NCBI RefSeq assembly: GCF_020379485.1
Contig: NW_026014648.1
Coordinates: 62,001-126,000, forward strand
Length of the DNA: 64,000 bases
DNA from: Brassica napus
Taxonomy: Eukaryota; Streptophyta; Magnoliopsida; Brassicales; Brassicaceae
Direction: 5' to 3'
How positions within the stretch are numbered: the first letter of the stretch is position 1; each line of letters begins with the position of its first letter. This document shows positions 10,315-21,570 of this stretch, piece after piece. The notes under the pieces were generated by a model. That model was not told where the DNA came from and made no database searches. It saw only the letters and a program-made list of their open reading frames with translations. The position numbers and the translations under genes were made by a program.

Positions 10315-13300
10315 GAACCCTCATGATTGGTGGTGTGGAAACCCATGTACTTTTCGACACAGGGGCTACACATAGTTTTGTGAGTCCGGGACTGGTCGGA
10401 AAGGGTCTGTTCTGTCTGGACGCTGGAGATAATTTTGGGATAGTGAGGGCAGCCGGAGGGCAAGCCATGAACTCACTAGGTCTCATGTCAAATATCCCAC
10501 TGTCAATACAGGGAAAGGTATACCCTGTGGATTTGGTATGTGTCCACCCAAAGAATCACGAAGTGATTCTAGGTATGGACTGGTTGGGAAAGTATCGGGC
10601 CACTCTCGATTGCCATAGAGATCGTGTGCAATTGGAGACTGGGCTTCGACCGATCCAGTACTAATGTCTGTGTCCGGCTCAAGAGAAAGTAGTGGTTTCA
10701 GCAGTTCGAGCGATTCGGATGTTGGAACAGGGTTGTCAGTCCTTTTTGGCTACAATTACAACTACAGAGCCGGGCAGTTCTGTCTGTCTGAAAGACCATT
10801 CACAGGATTCGTTGGTGTCGAAGTTCCCAGATGTGTTCCAGGTACCTCAGGGTGTCCCCCCTGATAGGTCGGATCCATTTACGATTGAACTAGAGCCAGG
10901 GACAGCTCCGCTGTCCAAGAGTCCGTACCGAATGGCTCCGGCCGAGATGGCCGAGCTAAAGAAGCAATTGGAAGAATTCCTTGACAAGGGGTTCATACGG
11001 CCAAGTAGCTCCCCTTGGGGTGGACCAGTCCTTTTTGTGAAAAAGAAGGATGGTAGAATGCGTCTGTGCATCGACTATCGAGGGTTGAACATGGTCACTA
11101 TGAAGAACAAATACCCATTGCCCAGGATAGACGAGCTGTTGGATCAACTCAAAGGAGCCAAGTGGTTTTCCAAGATTGATTTGGCTTCAGGGTATCATCA
11201 GATCCCTATAGAGCCAAATGATATTAGGAAGACGGCATTTAGGACCAGGTACGGTCATTACAAGTTCGTAGTGATGCCGTTCGGTCTGACCAATGCACCT
11301 GCCGCTTTCATGAAAATGATGAACAGCGTGTTCCGGGATTTCTTGGATGAATTCGTGATCATCTTCATTGATGATATCCTAATTTATTCCAAGGATGAGG
11401 AATCTCATAGGAAACACTTGAGAGCCATGCTGGAACGATTACGAGAACACAAACTCTGTGCTAAACACAGTAAATGCAGTTTTTGGCAGAAGAGTATTGG
11501 GTTCCTCGGCCATATTGTTTCCGATCAGGGCATCTCGGTGGATCCAGAGAAGATCAGGGCAATCAAGGATTGGCCCCGACCCCGCAGTGCCACGGAAGTC
11601 AGAAGCTTCTTAGGGCTGGCAGGTTACTATAGGAAGTTTGTGAAAGGATTCACAAGCTTGGCTCAGCCTATGACGCGGTTGACTGGGAAGGACGTTAAGT
11701 TCACATGGGCTAAAGAGTGTGAGGAATGTTTCTCCGCACTTAAGAACATGCAGACTAGCGCACCCGTCCTGGTGCTTCCGGAGGCCGATCAACCATATGT
11801 GGTCTATACGGACGCGTCCATCACAGGACTAGGTTGCGTATTGACCCAGCATGGGAAGGTCATTGCCTATGCGTCCAGGCAGTTGAGGAAACATGAGGGA
11901 AACTACCCCACCCATGATCTCGAAATGGCTGCGGTAGTATTCGCCTTAAAGATTTGGCGACCATACTTGTATGGCGCCAAAGTTCAAATACTTACGGACC
12001 ATAAGAGTTTTAAGTATATATTCACCCAGCCTGAGTTAAACTTAAGGCAGAGGAGGTGGATGGAATTTGTAGCTGACTACGATTTAGACATCACCTACTA
12101 TCCAGGAAAGGCTAATCTGGTAGCAGACGTTTTGAGCCGGAAGGGGGCTGATGAATCGGCCGAACGGGAGGCGGATGACCTGGACGGTATGGTCCGTGCT
12201 CTGCAGCTGAACGTGCTGACTACGGCAACCGAAGCTTTGGGATTGGAGGCGGTTAACCAAGCCGACCTGCTTACTCGAATCCGGTTGGCTCAAGGTCAGG
12301 ACGAGAACCTGAATAAGGTTGCTCAGAATGATAGGACGGAGTACCAGACTGCAAAGGATGGTACCATCCTAGTAAACGGACGGATCAGTGTTCCTAATGA
12401 TAGAAGTCTAAAGGAAGAGATTATGAGGGAGGCTCATAAGTCCAAATTCTCGGTTCATCCTGGTGCGACCAAGATGTACCAGAACCTTAAGAAATTCTAT
12501 CATTGGATCCGTATGAAGGCATATGTCACGGAGTGGGTGGCCAAGTGTTCCACTTGCCAACTCATCAAAGCAGAACATCAGGTGCCTAGTGGGTTATTGC
12601 AAAGCTTGCCTATTCCGGAATGGAAATGGGATCACATCACAATTGACTTTGTGACCGGGTTCCCTACCACAAGGAATAAGAAAGATGCGGTTTGGGTTGT
12701 AGTTGATCGACTAACCAAATCAGCACACTTCCTGGCTATCAAGAAGTCGGATGGGGTAGATCAGATTGTATGTAAGTACATTGATGAGATCGTCCGACTA
12801 CATGGTGTGCCAGCAAGCATAGTTTCAGATAGGGATTCAAGGTTTACATCTTACTTCTGGAAAGCTTTCCAAAAAGCTTTAGGAACAAGAGTGAACATGA
12901 GTACAGCCTATCACCCACAGACTGATGGACAGTTGGAACGTACGATCCAGACGTTGGAAGATATGTTGCGAGCATGTGTTTTAGACTGGGGTGATTCCTG
13001 GGAAAAACATCTACCTCTGGTAGAATTTGCTGACAACAACAGTTTCCATAGTAGTATTGGTATGTCGCCATACGAAGCTCTGTATGGGTGTCCATGCAGG
13101 ACACCCTTATGCTGGACCCAAGTTGGGGAACGCAGCATGATTGGTCCGGAGATTGTCGAATAGACAACCGAAAAGATCAAGTTCTTGAGGGACAAGGTGA
13201 GACAGGCACAAGATCGCCAAAAGAACTATGCAGATCGAAGGAGGAAAGATCTCGAGTTTCAAGTAGGTGACTTGGTGTATCTCAAAATGATTACCTTCAA

Positions 13301-13769
13301 AGGACGAGTCCGAATTTCCAGGAGACGGAAGTTAGACCCGAGATATTTGGGGCCGTTCAAGGTCATTGAAAGAGTTGGGATGGTGGCCTACAAGTTGGAC
13401 TTGCCGGCCAAGATGGACGCATTTCATAATGTGTTCCACGTCTCCCAACTTCGGAAATGTTTGACGGACCAAGACATCGCTCTTCCTGCCATTCCAGACA
13501 ATCTGGGTAAGAACCTAACCTTGGAAACGAGGCCAGTTCGAATCATAGATAGGATGGAAAAAGCAACAAGGAAGAAGACGGTCCAGATGGTCAAGGTCGT
13601 CTGGGACTGTAATGGTCAGGATATAATCACTTGGGAAACCGAAGCTAGAATGAAAGCAGAGTACCCAGAGTGGTTGGATCAGTTTGTTTCCGAGGAAGCA
13701 TTCGATTTGGATTCGAGGACGAATCCATCCCAAGGGGGGGAGACTTGTCACGCCCCCAATCCTGAATAG
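10315..13769 (+). pseudogene. pol: A1 pol (protease, RT, RNase H, integrase, chromodomain), three nonsense breaks
   Basis: Best preserved pol of family A. Order: protease with [11 protein letters not shown] near 10350-10385; stop TAA at about 10662 (CAA in the others); then an 823-codon frame from 10692 with RT (catalytic FIDD at 11364-11375), RNase H ([10 protein letters not shown] near 11800), integrase zinc region (near 12430-12560) and DDE core ([17 protein letters not shown], then HPQTDGQLE). A TAG at about 13161 (GAG in A3) breaks it again, and the last frame (13185-13769) holds the GPFKVIERVG module and a chromodomain-like tail ending VWDCNGQDIITWETE. The ORF runs 24 bp into LTR-2. A1 also lacks 13 bp upstream of the pol start that A2 and A3 have. 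All domains are visible but no full protein can be made. Confidence 0.9.
13732..13745 (+). other. A1 polypurine tract
   Basis: AAGGGGGGGAGACT lies directly before the start of LTR-2; equivalent tracts precede LTR-3 (19631-19644) and LTR-4 (26409-26424, with extra Gs). Confidence 0.8.
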
Positions 13770-15433
13770 GATTGTCGGGACGGCCATGGTTCGAGGAAAC
13801 ATGCAAGCCAGTCTTAAGACATCAAGGCAAGCGTTCCATGGTCGAGAAAGAAGGTTAAGGACATAAGGAAACTTAGACTTAACCTTATACAAGCTAAGAG
13901 ACAGCTAGGACGAGTAAGACGGTTGCTGGTGCCCATTCGCTAGCAAGTGGCCGAAAGGGGACAACCCTTGGCCGATGGTGCCCATTCGCTAGCAAGTCGT
14001 GCCTGTTCGTGGGGCAGGACTTACCCCCTCGTTTTCTATAAATATGGGGGCTCTCTGGTCGATTTCATTATCCAATTCCAGAGTAAAATACTCAGAGAAA
14101 AACGTAGAGAGAAAGAGAGAGTTCCGGCCAAGAGAAAGGCCGATTGTGGTGGTGTTGTGTTCCGGCAACTCTGATCGTTTGAGAACTAACTCCGGTGAAG
14201 AATGGGAGATCAAGACAAGGAGAAGAGCATGGAGAACCCAGACATGGTTCTCAAGGTATGTGATGGGCCGTGGCTCCATCAGACCGAACGGATGGTCCAT
14301 GCGACCGCACCGCGGCTCTGCTCGGTTCCTAAGTCCCATCCGGCTCTCCTTATCTGTTTCAATTCGTTTCTCTTCTCTTCTCTCTGGTTTAACACGAAAG
14401 GTTGTGTTGGTTGAGTCCAAGGGACACGTCCCTGGGCTTTGGCCGAACATAACCAAACCGCTAGCCTAGACACGGGTCGGTTAGTCGGATGATCCGATTG
14501 CACCAAGACTGGGCGGTTAGGACGAACGGTTGGGAATGACCCAAAGGGCACGAGTTGTCAAGAGTCATGAGTGTCCAAGAGGCACGGATGGCCAAAGGGT
14601 GCATGTTCCAAACGGTGTCTTTCGGGACAGGTTAGGACCGATCCTTTTGGATCAGCCTATGGCTTGTCTAGTTAAGACAAGGTCACGGTTTGTCTAAGCC
14701 AAGGTAGAGTCGCAAGGTCTGACCTGTTGCTAAGCCTTCCGGATTAGGCTTGAGGCTTACTCGGACGATTGGATACAGGCCTAAGGCTGGATCAGGTAAG
14801 GGAGTCCGTTGGGCCATTGAGCCGGACTCCATTGGCCGGTCGCACCTAGATTCTATCCGGTTAGACGGATTGGTCTTTGGGGACGATCCGGATCTGTTCG
14901 TGTGTTCTGTTTATCTATTTTGGACTATCTATCTGATTCTAAGTCAAGGGGTGGTTGGTTGAATGACTTAGGATACGGTAGGTAGGTTCATACGGTTTAT
15001 GATTATGTTGACTGAGGTTTATCTAAGTTCTAGGAACCAAGCCAAGCATTATGGAATCAATCCATTCTATTATCGGTTATGATTAATGCTTATCTGGTTG
15101 TGTTTCAGGAACTAAGGATGGTTCTGGTCAAGCCAAGGAGCCGTGAAGGCTCGGTCAGTGAGAGGCTGTGTAACGTGTGGTTAGATGATGCTAGGGATGA
15201 ACTAGTGATTGTCTATGAGACTGTTAAGAAGTTGTGTATTGAATCTCATGTTTCTAAGTAATACAAAGTTTATACATTGTTATTCCGCTGTGAAATCTGT
15301 TCCTTTGTTTATGAACCTCATATTCGAATATGACTTAGTAAAAAAAGACTTAAAATGGATCAAACAAGCAAAGAAATTAATAAGTAAGCCTGCGGACTCC
15401 ATAAGGTCGAGAGGCCAGGGTTCGGGTCTTACA
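13746..15433 (+). repeat. Family A LTR-2 (complete, shared by A1 and A2)
   Basis: 1688 bp, TGTCACGCCC...GGGTCTTACA. It is both the 3' LTR of A1 and the 5' LTR of A2. It contains a TATAAATA box at 14037-14044. It contains TGCCCATTCGCTAGCAAG twice (about 13929 and 13979), the site where LTR-4 instead has about 320 bp of extra sequence. Confidence 0.93.
14037..14044 (+). promoter_or_regulatory. TATA box of LTR-2
   Basis: TATAAATA followed by a GGGGGCTCTC initiator-like region; conserved in LTR-3 and LTR-4. Transcription of A2 would start about 30 bp downstream. Confidence 0.65.
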
Positions 15434-15436
15434 AGT

Positions 15437-15448
15437 TGGTATCAGAGC
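15437..15448 (+). promoter_or_regulatory. A2 primer binding site
   Basis: TGGTATCAGAGC 3 bp after LTR-2. Confidence 0.85.
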
Positions 15449-15670
15449 ATGCATGATTCTAGGATAGGGTGGTTATGCAGTCCACACACACACACGCAGC
15501 CAGCTGATTAGGTCTCACAGTGAGGTTTGATTGCTTAGTCTAGGGATTGTTTTGTTCTGTTTATGTTAGTGGTTTCGTACTAACATTGTCTGAATCCTTA
15601 GGCTGGAAAAAGCAAGTCGGGAAAGTCCCGAAGGAGTAAGAAAACAGCCGGTCAGTCTAGTCAAGTGGCC

Positions 15671-17059
15671 ATGGACGGGACCAATCTATCCGGATTGCAA
15701 ACCGATCCGGCCGCGGCTGACACTAGAGACGTGTTGCCAACTGATCAGGCTAACCTTACGGGGACGCAACAGGATGGTCAGGAACATCGGGAGAGTGATG
15801 AGGAAGTAGAATCCTCGAACGCTAACTGTGATCGTGACCAGCATGAGAGAGTGGCCGATGGAACGGCTAATGTGCCCGCAACACTGTCCAAAGAGGACTT
15901 GTTAGAGGCCATGAAGGTAATGGGGACTCAGGTGGCGGCTATGGCTCAACTGTTCACGCCACTAGTGAACTCCTCGGTTGGCCAGGCTACGCCTGTGGCT
16001 ACGACCACCCCCAACACTAATGGTCCAGTTGTGGAAACGGTTGAGGTGATCGAGATCGATCCACCGAAAAAGTCTGAAAAGAAGGTGGACTATCTGAGTC
16101 TGCTTCAACATTTATCCAGGTTGGGTACGAAGCATTTCTCCGGTAGCACCAACCCTATTGTGGCAGACGAGTGGAGGAGTAGGCTGGTCAAAAACTTTCA
16201 ATCAACTCGCTGTCCAGAGGATTACAGACGAGACATTGCGGTTCACTTCCTGGAAGGGGACGCGCATAATTGGTGGCTTGCAGTGGACAAGCGTACCAAT
16301 GGGAGTTTGGAAAGTTTTGCGGACATTGAAGTTGAGTTCAACTGCAAATACTTCCCTGCTGAGGCTTGGGATCGTCTGGAAGCTCAGTTTCTAGATTTGG
16401 CCCAAGGCCGCAGGACCGTACGAGAGTACGAAGAAGAGTTCAACCGGCTCAGATGGTTTGTTGGAAGAGAGCTGGAGGACGAGGCAGTCCAGGTCCGTAG
16501 GTTCATCCGAGGCCTAAGGCCAGAACTGAAGACCCATTGCCCGATCCGCACTTTCAACACCGTTGGAGAACTGGTGGAACGGGTGGCTTTGCTAGAGACT
16601 AACTTGGCTGAAGAAGCTAAGCTTAAGGCTAAGTCACAGTCTGGCCCGTCGGGTAAGACAAATGATAAAAAGAGGAAGTGGGACCAGGTGGACGGAGGTA
16701 AGACCTCTGGTGGCCGACCTACATGTCCCAAGTGTGGAAAGAATCATCCCGGTGAGTGCTGGAAGGCCATGGGGGCTTGTGTGCGATGTGGCAGCATGGA
16801 TCACACGATCCAAAACTGCACTCGACCAAACCGATTCTCAGACCAGTCCAGTGGCAGCGGCTCCGTGACTTGCTTCCTATGTGGCAAGACTGGACACTAC
16901 AAGTCGGACTGTCCTAAGCTACAAGGAGGACAAGGGAAGGGCCGTGGAGACACAGGCAAGTCGACCCAGAGTAGGCCGACCACAACACCAAGGGTGTATG
17001 CGCTGTCCCGGGACGACGGCGCTTCTGGATCGTTTGATTCGATCTCTGGTAATTCCTAA
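15671..17059 (+). CDS. gag: A2 Gag (462 aa, intact frame)
   Basis: Particle protein. I place the start at the ATG at 15671. Residues about 120-300 carry the retrotransposon gag domain (DEWRSRLVKNFQ..., EGDAHNWWLA, YEEEFNRL). Three zinc knuckles follow: CX2CX3HX3C at about 352, CX2CX4HX4C at about 370 and again at about 401; all ligands are present. The tail is Gly/Lys rich. The stop TAA (17057-17059) falls three codons after a GTAATT that could be a splice donor (17049). No frameshift site is seen; the pol frame resumes in the same frame after three in-frame stops. Confidence 0.9.
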   Translation: MDGTNLSGLQTDPAAADTRDVLPTDQANLTGTQQDGQEHRESDEEVESSNANCDRDQHERVADGTANVPATLSKEDLLEAMKVMGTQVAAMAQLFTPLVNSSVGQATPVATTTPNTNGPVVETVEVIEIDPPKKSEKKVDYLSLLQHLSRLGTKHFSGSTNPIVADEWRSRLVKNFQSTRCPEDYRRDIAVHFLEGDAHNWWLAVDKRTNGSLESFADIEVEFNCKYFPAEAWDRLEAQFLDLAQGRRTVREYEEEFNRLRWFVGRELEDEAVQVRRFIRGLRPELKTHCPIRTFNTVGELVERVALLETNLAEEAKLKAKSQSGPSGKTNDKKRKWDQVDGGKTSGGRPTCPKCGKNHPGECWKAMGACVRCGSMDHTIQNCTRPNRFSDQSSGSGSVTCFLCGKTGHYKSDCPKLQGGQGKGRGDTGKSTQSRPTTTPRVYALSRDDGASGSFDSISGNS

Positions 17060-17141
17060 ATTTTTCTTTTTACATTCAAGTAGAAAATGCTTGGTATGGA
17101 ACCTAGAATGTCTAGGGGATTCTGATGGGGGTCTCTGTTAG
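17049..17141 (+). other. Putative stop-containing intron between gag and pol of A2
   Basis: A 93-nt segment from GTAATT to TTAG, with a T-rich stretch and a CTGAT branch-like site at about 17122-17126. It contains in-frame TAA, TAG and TGA. Removing it joins gag to the pol frame exactly in frame. The same segment occurs in A3 (22949-23041); in A1 the donor is GA and 13 bp covering the branch-like site are missing. The part near the acceptor is G-rich, which is not typical of a plant intron. Confidence 0.45.
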
Positions 17142-19668
17142 GAACCCTCATGATTGGTGGTGTGTAAACCCACGTACTTTTCGACACAGGGGCTACACAT
17201 AGTTTTGTGAGTCCGGGACTGGTCGGAAAGGGTCTGTTCTGTCTGGACGCTGGAGATAATTTTGGGATAGTGAGGGCGGCCGGAGGGCAAACCATGAACT
17301 CACTAGGTCTCATGTCAAATATCCCACTGTCAATACAGGGAAAGGTATTCCCTGTGGATTTGGTCTGTGTCCACCTAAAGAATCACGAAGTGGTCCTAGG
17401 TATGGACTGGTTGGGAAAGTATCGGGCCACTCTCGATTGCCATAGAGGTCGTGTGCAATTAGAGACTGGGCTTCGACCGATCCAGTACCAATGTCTGTGT
17501 CCGGCTCAAGAGAAAGTAGTGGTTTCAGCAGTTCGAGCGATTCGGATGTTGGAACAGGGTTGTCAGTCCTTTTTGGCTACAATTACAACTACAGAGCCGG
17601 GCAGTTCTGTCTGTCTGAAAGACCTTTCAGAGGATTTGTTGGTGTCGAAGTTCCCAGATGTGTTCCAGGTACCTCAGGGTGTCCCCCCTGATAGGTCGGA
17701 TCCATTTACGATTGAACTAGAGCCAGGGACAGCTCCGCTGTCCAAGAGTCCGTACCGAATGGCTCCGGCCGAGATGGCCGAGCTAAAGAAGCAATTGGAA
17801 GAATTCCTTGACAAGGGGTTCATACGGCCAAGTAGCTCCCCTTGGGGTGCACCAGTCCTCTTTGTGAAAAAGAAGGATGGTAGCATGCGTCTGTGCATCG
17901 ACTATCGAGGGTTGAACAGGGTCACTGTGAAGAACAAGTACCCGTTGCCCAGGATAGACGAGCTGTTGGATCAACTCAAAGGAGCCAAGTGGTTTTCCAA
18001 GATTGATTTGGCTTCAGGGTATCATCAGATCCCTATAGAGCCAAATGATATTAGGAAGACGGCATTTAGGACCAGGTACGGTCATTACGAGTTCGTAGTG
18101 ATGCCGTTCGGTCTGACCAATGCACCTGCCGCTTTCATGAAAATGATGAACAGCGTGTTCCGGGATTTCTTGGATGAATTCGTGATCATCTTCATTGATG
18201 ATATCCTAATTTATTCCAAGGATGAGGAATCTCATAGGAAACACTTGAGAGCCGTGCTGGAACGAATACGAGAACACAAACTCTATGCTAAACACAGTAA
18301 ATGCAGTTTTTGGCAGAAGAGTATTGGGTTCCTCGGCCATAATGTTTCCGATCAGGGCATCTCGGTGGATCCAGAGAAGATCAGGGCAATCAAGGATTGG
18401 CCCCGACCCCGCGGTGCCACGGAAGTCAGAAGCTTCTTAGGGCTGGCAGGTTACTATTGGAAGTTTGTGAAAGGATTCACAAGCTTGGCTCAGCCTATGA
18501 CGTGGTTGACTGGGAAGGACATTAAGTTCACATGGGCTGAAGAGTGTGAGGAATGATTCTCCGCACTTAAGAACATGCAGACTAGCGCACCCGTCCTGGT
18601 GCTTCCAGAGGCCGATCAACCATATATGGTCTATACGGACGCGTCCATCACAGGACTAGGTTGCGTATTGACCCAGCATGGGAAGGTCATTGCCTATGCG
18701 TCCAGGCAGTTGACGAAACATGAGGGAAACTACCCCACCCATGATCTCGAAATGGCTGCGGTAGTATTCGCCTTAAAGATTTGGCGATCATACTTGTATG
18801 GCGCCAAAGTTCAGATACTTACGGACCATAAGAGTCTTAAGTATATATTCACCCAGCCTGAGTTAAACTTAAGGCAGAGGAGGTGGATGGAATTCGTAGC
18901 TGACTACGATTTAGACATCACCTACTATCCGGGAAAGGCTAATCTGGTAGCAGACGCTTTGAGCCGGAAGAGGGCTGATGAATCCTCCGAACGAACGGGA
19001 GGCGGACGACCTGGACGGTATGGTCCGTGCTCTGTGGCTGAACGTGCTGACTACGGCAACCGAAGCTTTGGGATTGGAGGCGGTTAACCAAGCCGACCTG
19101 CTTACTCGAATCCGGTTGGCTCAAGGTCAGGACGAACCTGAATAAGGTTGCTCAGAATGATAGTAGGGACTTGGTGTATCTCAAAATGATTCCTTCAAAG
19201 GACGAGTCCAAAATTTCCGGGAGACGGAAGTTAGACCCGAGATACTTGGGGCCGTTCAAGGTCATTGAAAGAGTTGGGATGGTGGCCCACAAGTTGGACT
19301 TGTCGGCCAAGATGGACGCATTTCATAATGTGTTCCACGTCTCCCAACTTCGGAAATGTTTGACGGACCAAGACATCGCTCTTCCTGCCATTCCAGACAA
19401 TCTGGGTAAGAACCTAACCATGGAAACGAGGCCAATTCGAATCATAGATAGGATGGAAAAAGCAACAAGGAAGAAGACGGTCCAGATGGTCAAGGTCGTC
19501 TGGGACTGTAATGGTCAGGATATAATCACTTGGGAAACCGAAGCTAGAATGAAAGCAGAGTACCCAGAGTGGTTGGATCAGTTTGTTTCCGAGGAAGCAT
19601 TCGATTCGGATTCGAGGACGAATCCATCCCAAGGGGGGGAGACTTGTCACGCCCCCAATCCTGAATAG
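17142..19668 (+). pseudogene. pol: A2 pol, broken, most of integrase deleted
   Basis: Nonsense TAA at 17165-17167 just after the pol ATG (GAA in A1 and A3). Then protease and RT are open (RT with [10 protein letters not shown]) to a TGA near 18554 (TGT in A1). RNase H continues from about 18575. A 4-bp insertion near 18983 shifts the frame, and about 930 bp that would encode most of the integrase are missing at about 19163 (compare A1 about 12335-13262). The last part, 19171-19668, keeps the GPFKVIERVG module and chromodomain-like tail and runs 24 bp into LTR-3. Confidence 0.9.
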
Positions 19669-21332
19669 GATTGTCGGGACGGCCATGGTTCGAGGAAACA
19701 TGCAAGCCAGTCTTAAGACATCAAGGCAAGCGTTCCATGGTCGAGAAAGAAGGTTAAGGACATAAGGAAACTTAGACTTAACCTTATACAAGCTAAGAGA
19801 CAGCTAGGACGAGTAAGACGGTTGCTGATGCCCATTCGCTAGCAAGTGGCCAAAAGGGGACAACCCTTGGCCGATGGTGCCCATTCGCTAGCAAGTCGTG
19901 CCTGTTCGTGGGGCAAGACTTACCCCCTCGTTTTCTATAAATATGGGGGCTCTCTGGTCGATTTCATTATCCAATTCCAGAGTAAAATACTCAGAGAAAA
20001 ACGTAGAGAGAAAGAGAGAGTTCCGGCCAAGAGAAAGGCCGATTGTGGTGGTGTTGTGTTCCGGCAACCCTGATCGTTTGAGAACTAACTCCGGTGAAGA
20101 ATGGGAGATCAAGACAAGGAGAAGAGCATGGAGAACCCAGACGTGGTTCTCAAGGTATGTGATGGGCCGTGGCTCCATCAGACCGAACGGACGGTCCATG
20201 CGACCGCACCGCGGCTCTGCTCGGTTCCTATGTCCCATCCGGCTCTCCTTATCTGTTTCAATTCGTTTCTCTTCTCTTCTCTCTGGTTAAACACAAAAGG
20301 TTGTGTTGGTTGAGTCCAAGGGACACGTCCCTAGGCTTTGGCCGAACATAACCAAACCGCTAGCCTAGACACGGGTCGGTTAGTCGGATGATCCGATTGC
20401 ACCAAGACTGGGCGGTTAGGACGAACGGTTGGGAATGACCCAAAGGGCACGAGTTGTCAAGAGTCATGAGTGTCCAAGAGGCACGAATGGCCAAAGGGTG
20501 CTTGTTCCAAACGGTGTCTTTCGGGACAGGTTAGGACCGATCCTTATGGATCAGCCTATGGCTTGTCTAGTTAAGACAAGGTCACGGTTTGTCTAAGCCA
20601 AGGTAGAGTCGCAAGGTCTGACCGGTTGCTAAGCCTTCCGGATTAGGCTTGAGGCTTACTCGGCCGATTGGATCCAGGCCTAAGGCCGGATCAGGTAAGG
20701 GAGTCCGTTGGGCCATTGAGCCGGACTCCATTGGCCGGTCGCACCTAGATTCTACCCGGTTAGACGGATTGGTCTTTGGGGACGATCTGGATCTGTTCGT
20801 GTGTTCTGTTTATCTATTCTGGACTATCTATCTGATTCTAAGTCAAGGGGTGGTTGGTTGAATGACTTAGGATACGGTAGGTAGGTTCATACGTTTTATG
20901 ATTATGTTGACTGAGGTTTATCTATGTTCTAGGAACCAAGCCAAGCATTATGGAATCAATCTGTTCTATTCTCGGTTATGATTAATGCTTATCTGGTTGT
21001 GGTTTCAGGAACTAAGGATGGTTCTGGTCAAGCCAAGGAGCCGTGAAGGCTCGGTCAGTGAGAGGCTGTGTAACGTGTGGTTAGATGATGCTAGGGATGA
21101 ACTAGTGATTGTCTATGAGACTGTTAAGAAGTTGTGTATTGAATCTCATGTTTCTATGTAATACAAAGTTTATACATTGTTATTCCGCTGTGCAATCTGT
21201 TCCTTTGTTTATGAACCTCATATTCGAATATGACTTAGTAAAAAAGACTTAAAATGGATCAAACAAGCAAATAAATTAATAAGTAAGCCTGCGGACTCCA
21301 TAAGGTCGAGAGGCCAGGGTTCGGGTCTTACA
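19645..21332 (+). repeat. Family A LTR-3 (complete, shared by A2 and A3)
   Basis: 1688 bp, the same length and the same internal rearrangement as LTR-2, with only scattered differences. TATA box TATAAATA at 19936-19943. Confidence 0.93.
19936..19943 (+). promoter_or_regulatory. TATA box of LTR-3
   Basis: TATAAATA in the same context as in LTR-2. Confidence 0.65.
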
Positions 21333-21335
21333 AGT

Positions 21336-21347
21336 TGGTATCAGAGC
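21336..21347 (+). promoter_or_regulatory. A3 primer binding site
   Basis: TGGTATCAGAGC 3 bp after LTR-3. Confidence 0.85.
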
Positions 21348-21570
21348 ATGCTTGATTCTAGGATAGTTGGGTTATGCAGTCCACACACACACACGCAGCC
21401 AGCTGATTAGGTCTCACGGTGAGGTTTGATTGCTTAGTCTAGGGATTGTTTTGTTCTGTTTATGTTAGTGTGTTTCGTACTAACATTGTCTGAATCCTTA
21501 GGCTGGAAAAAGCAAGTCGGGAAAGTCCCGAAGGAGTAAGAAAACAGCCGGTCAGTCTAGTCAAGTGGCC

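Noticed and set aside
13746..15433. Short ORFs in the family A LTRs (up to 156 codons)
   Set aside because: They run on both strands across the promoter and leader, repeat in each LTR with frame-changing differences and show no domain.
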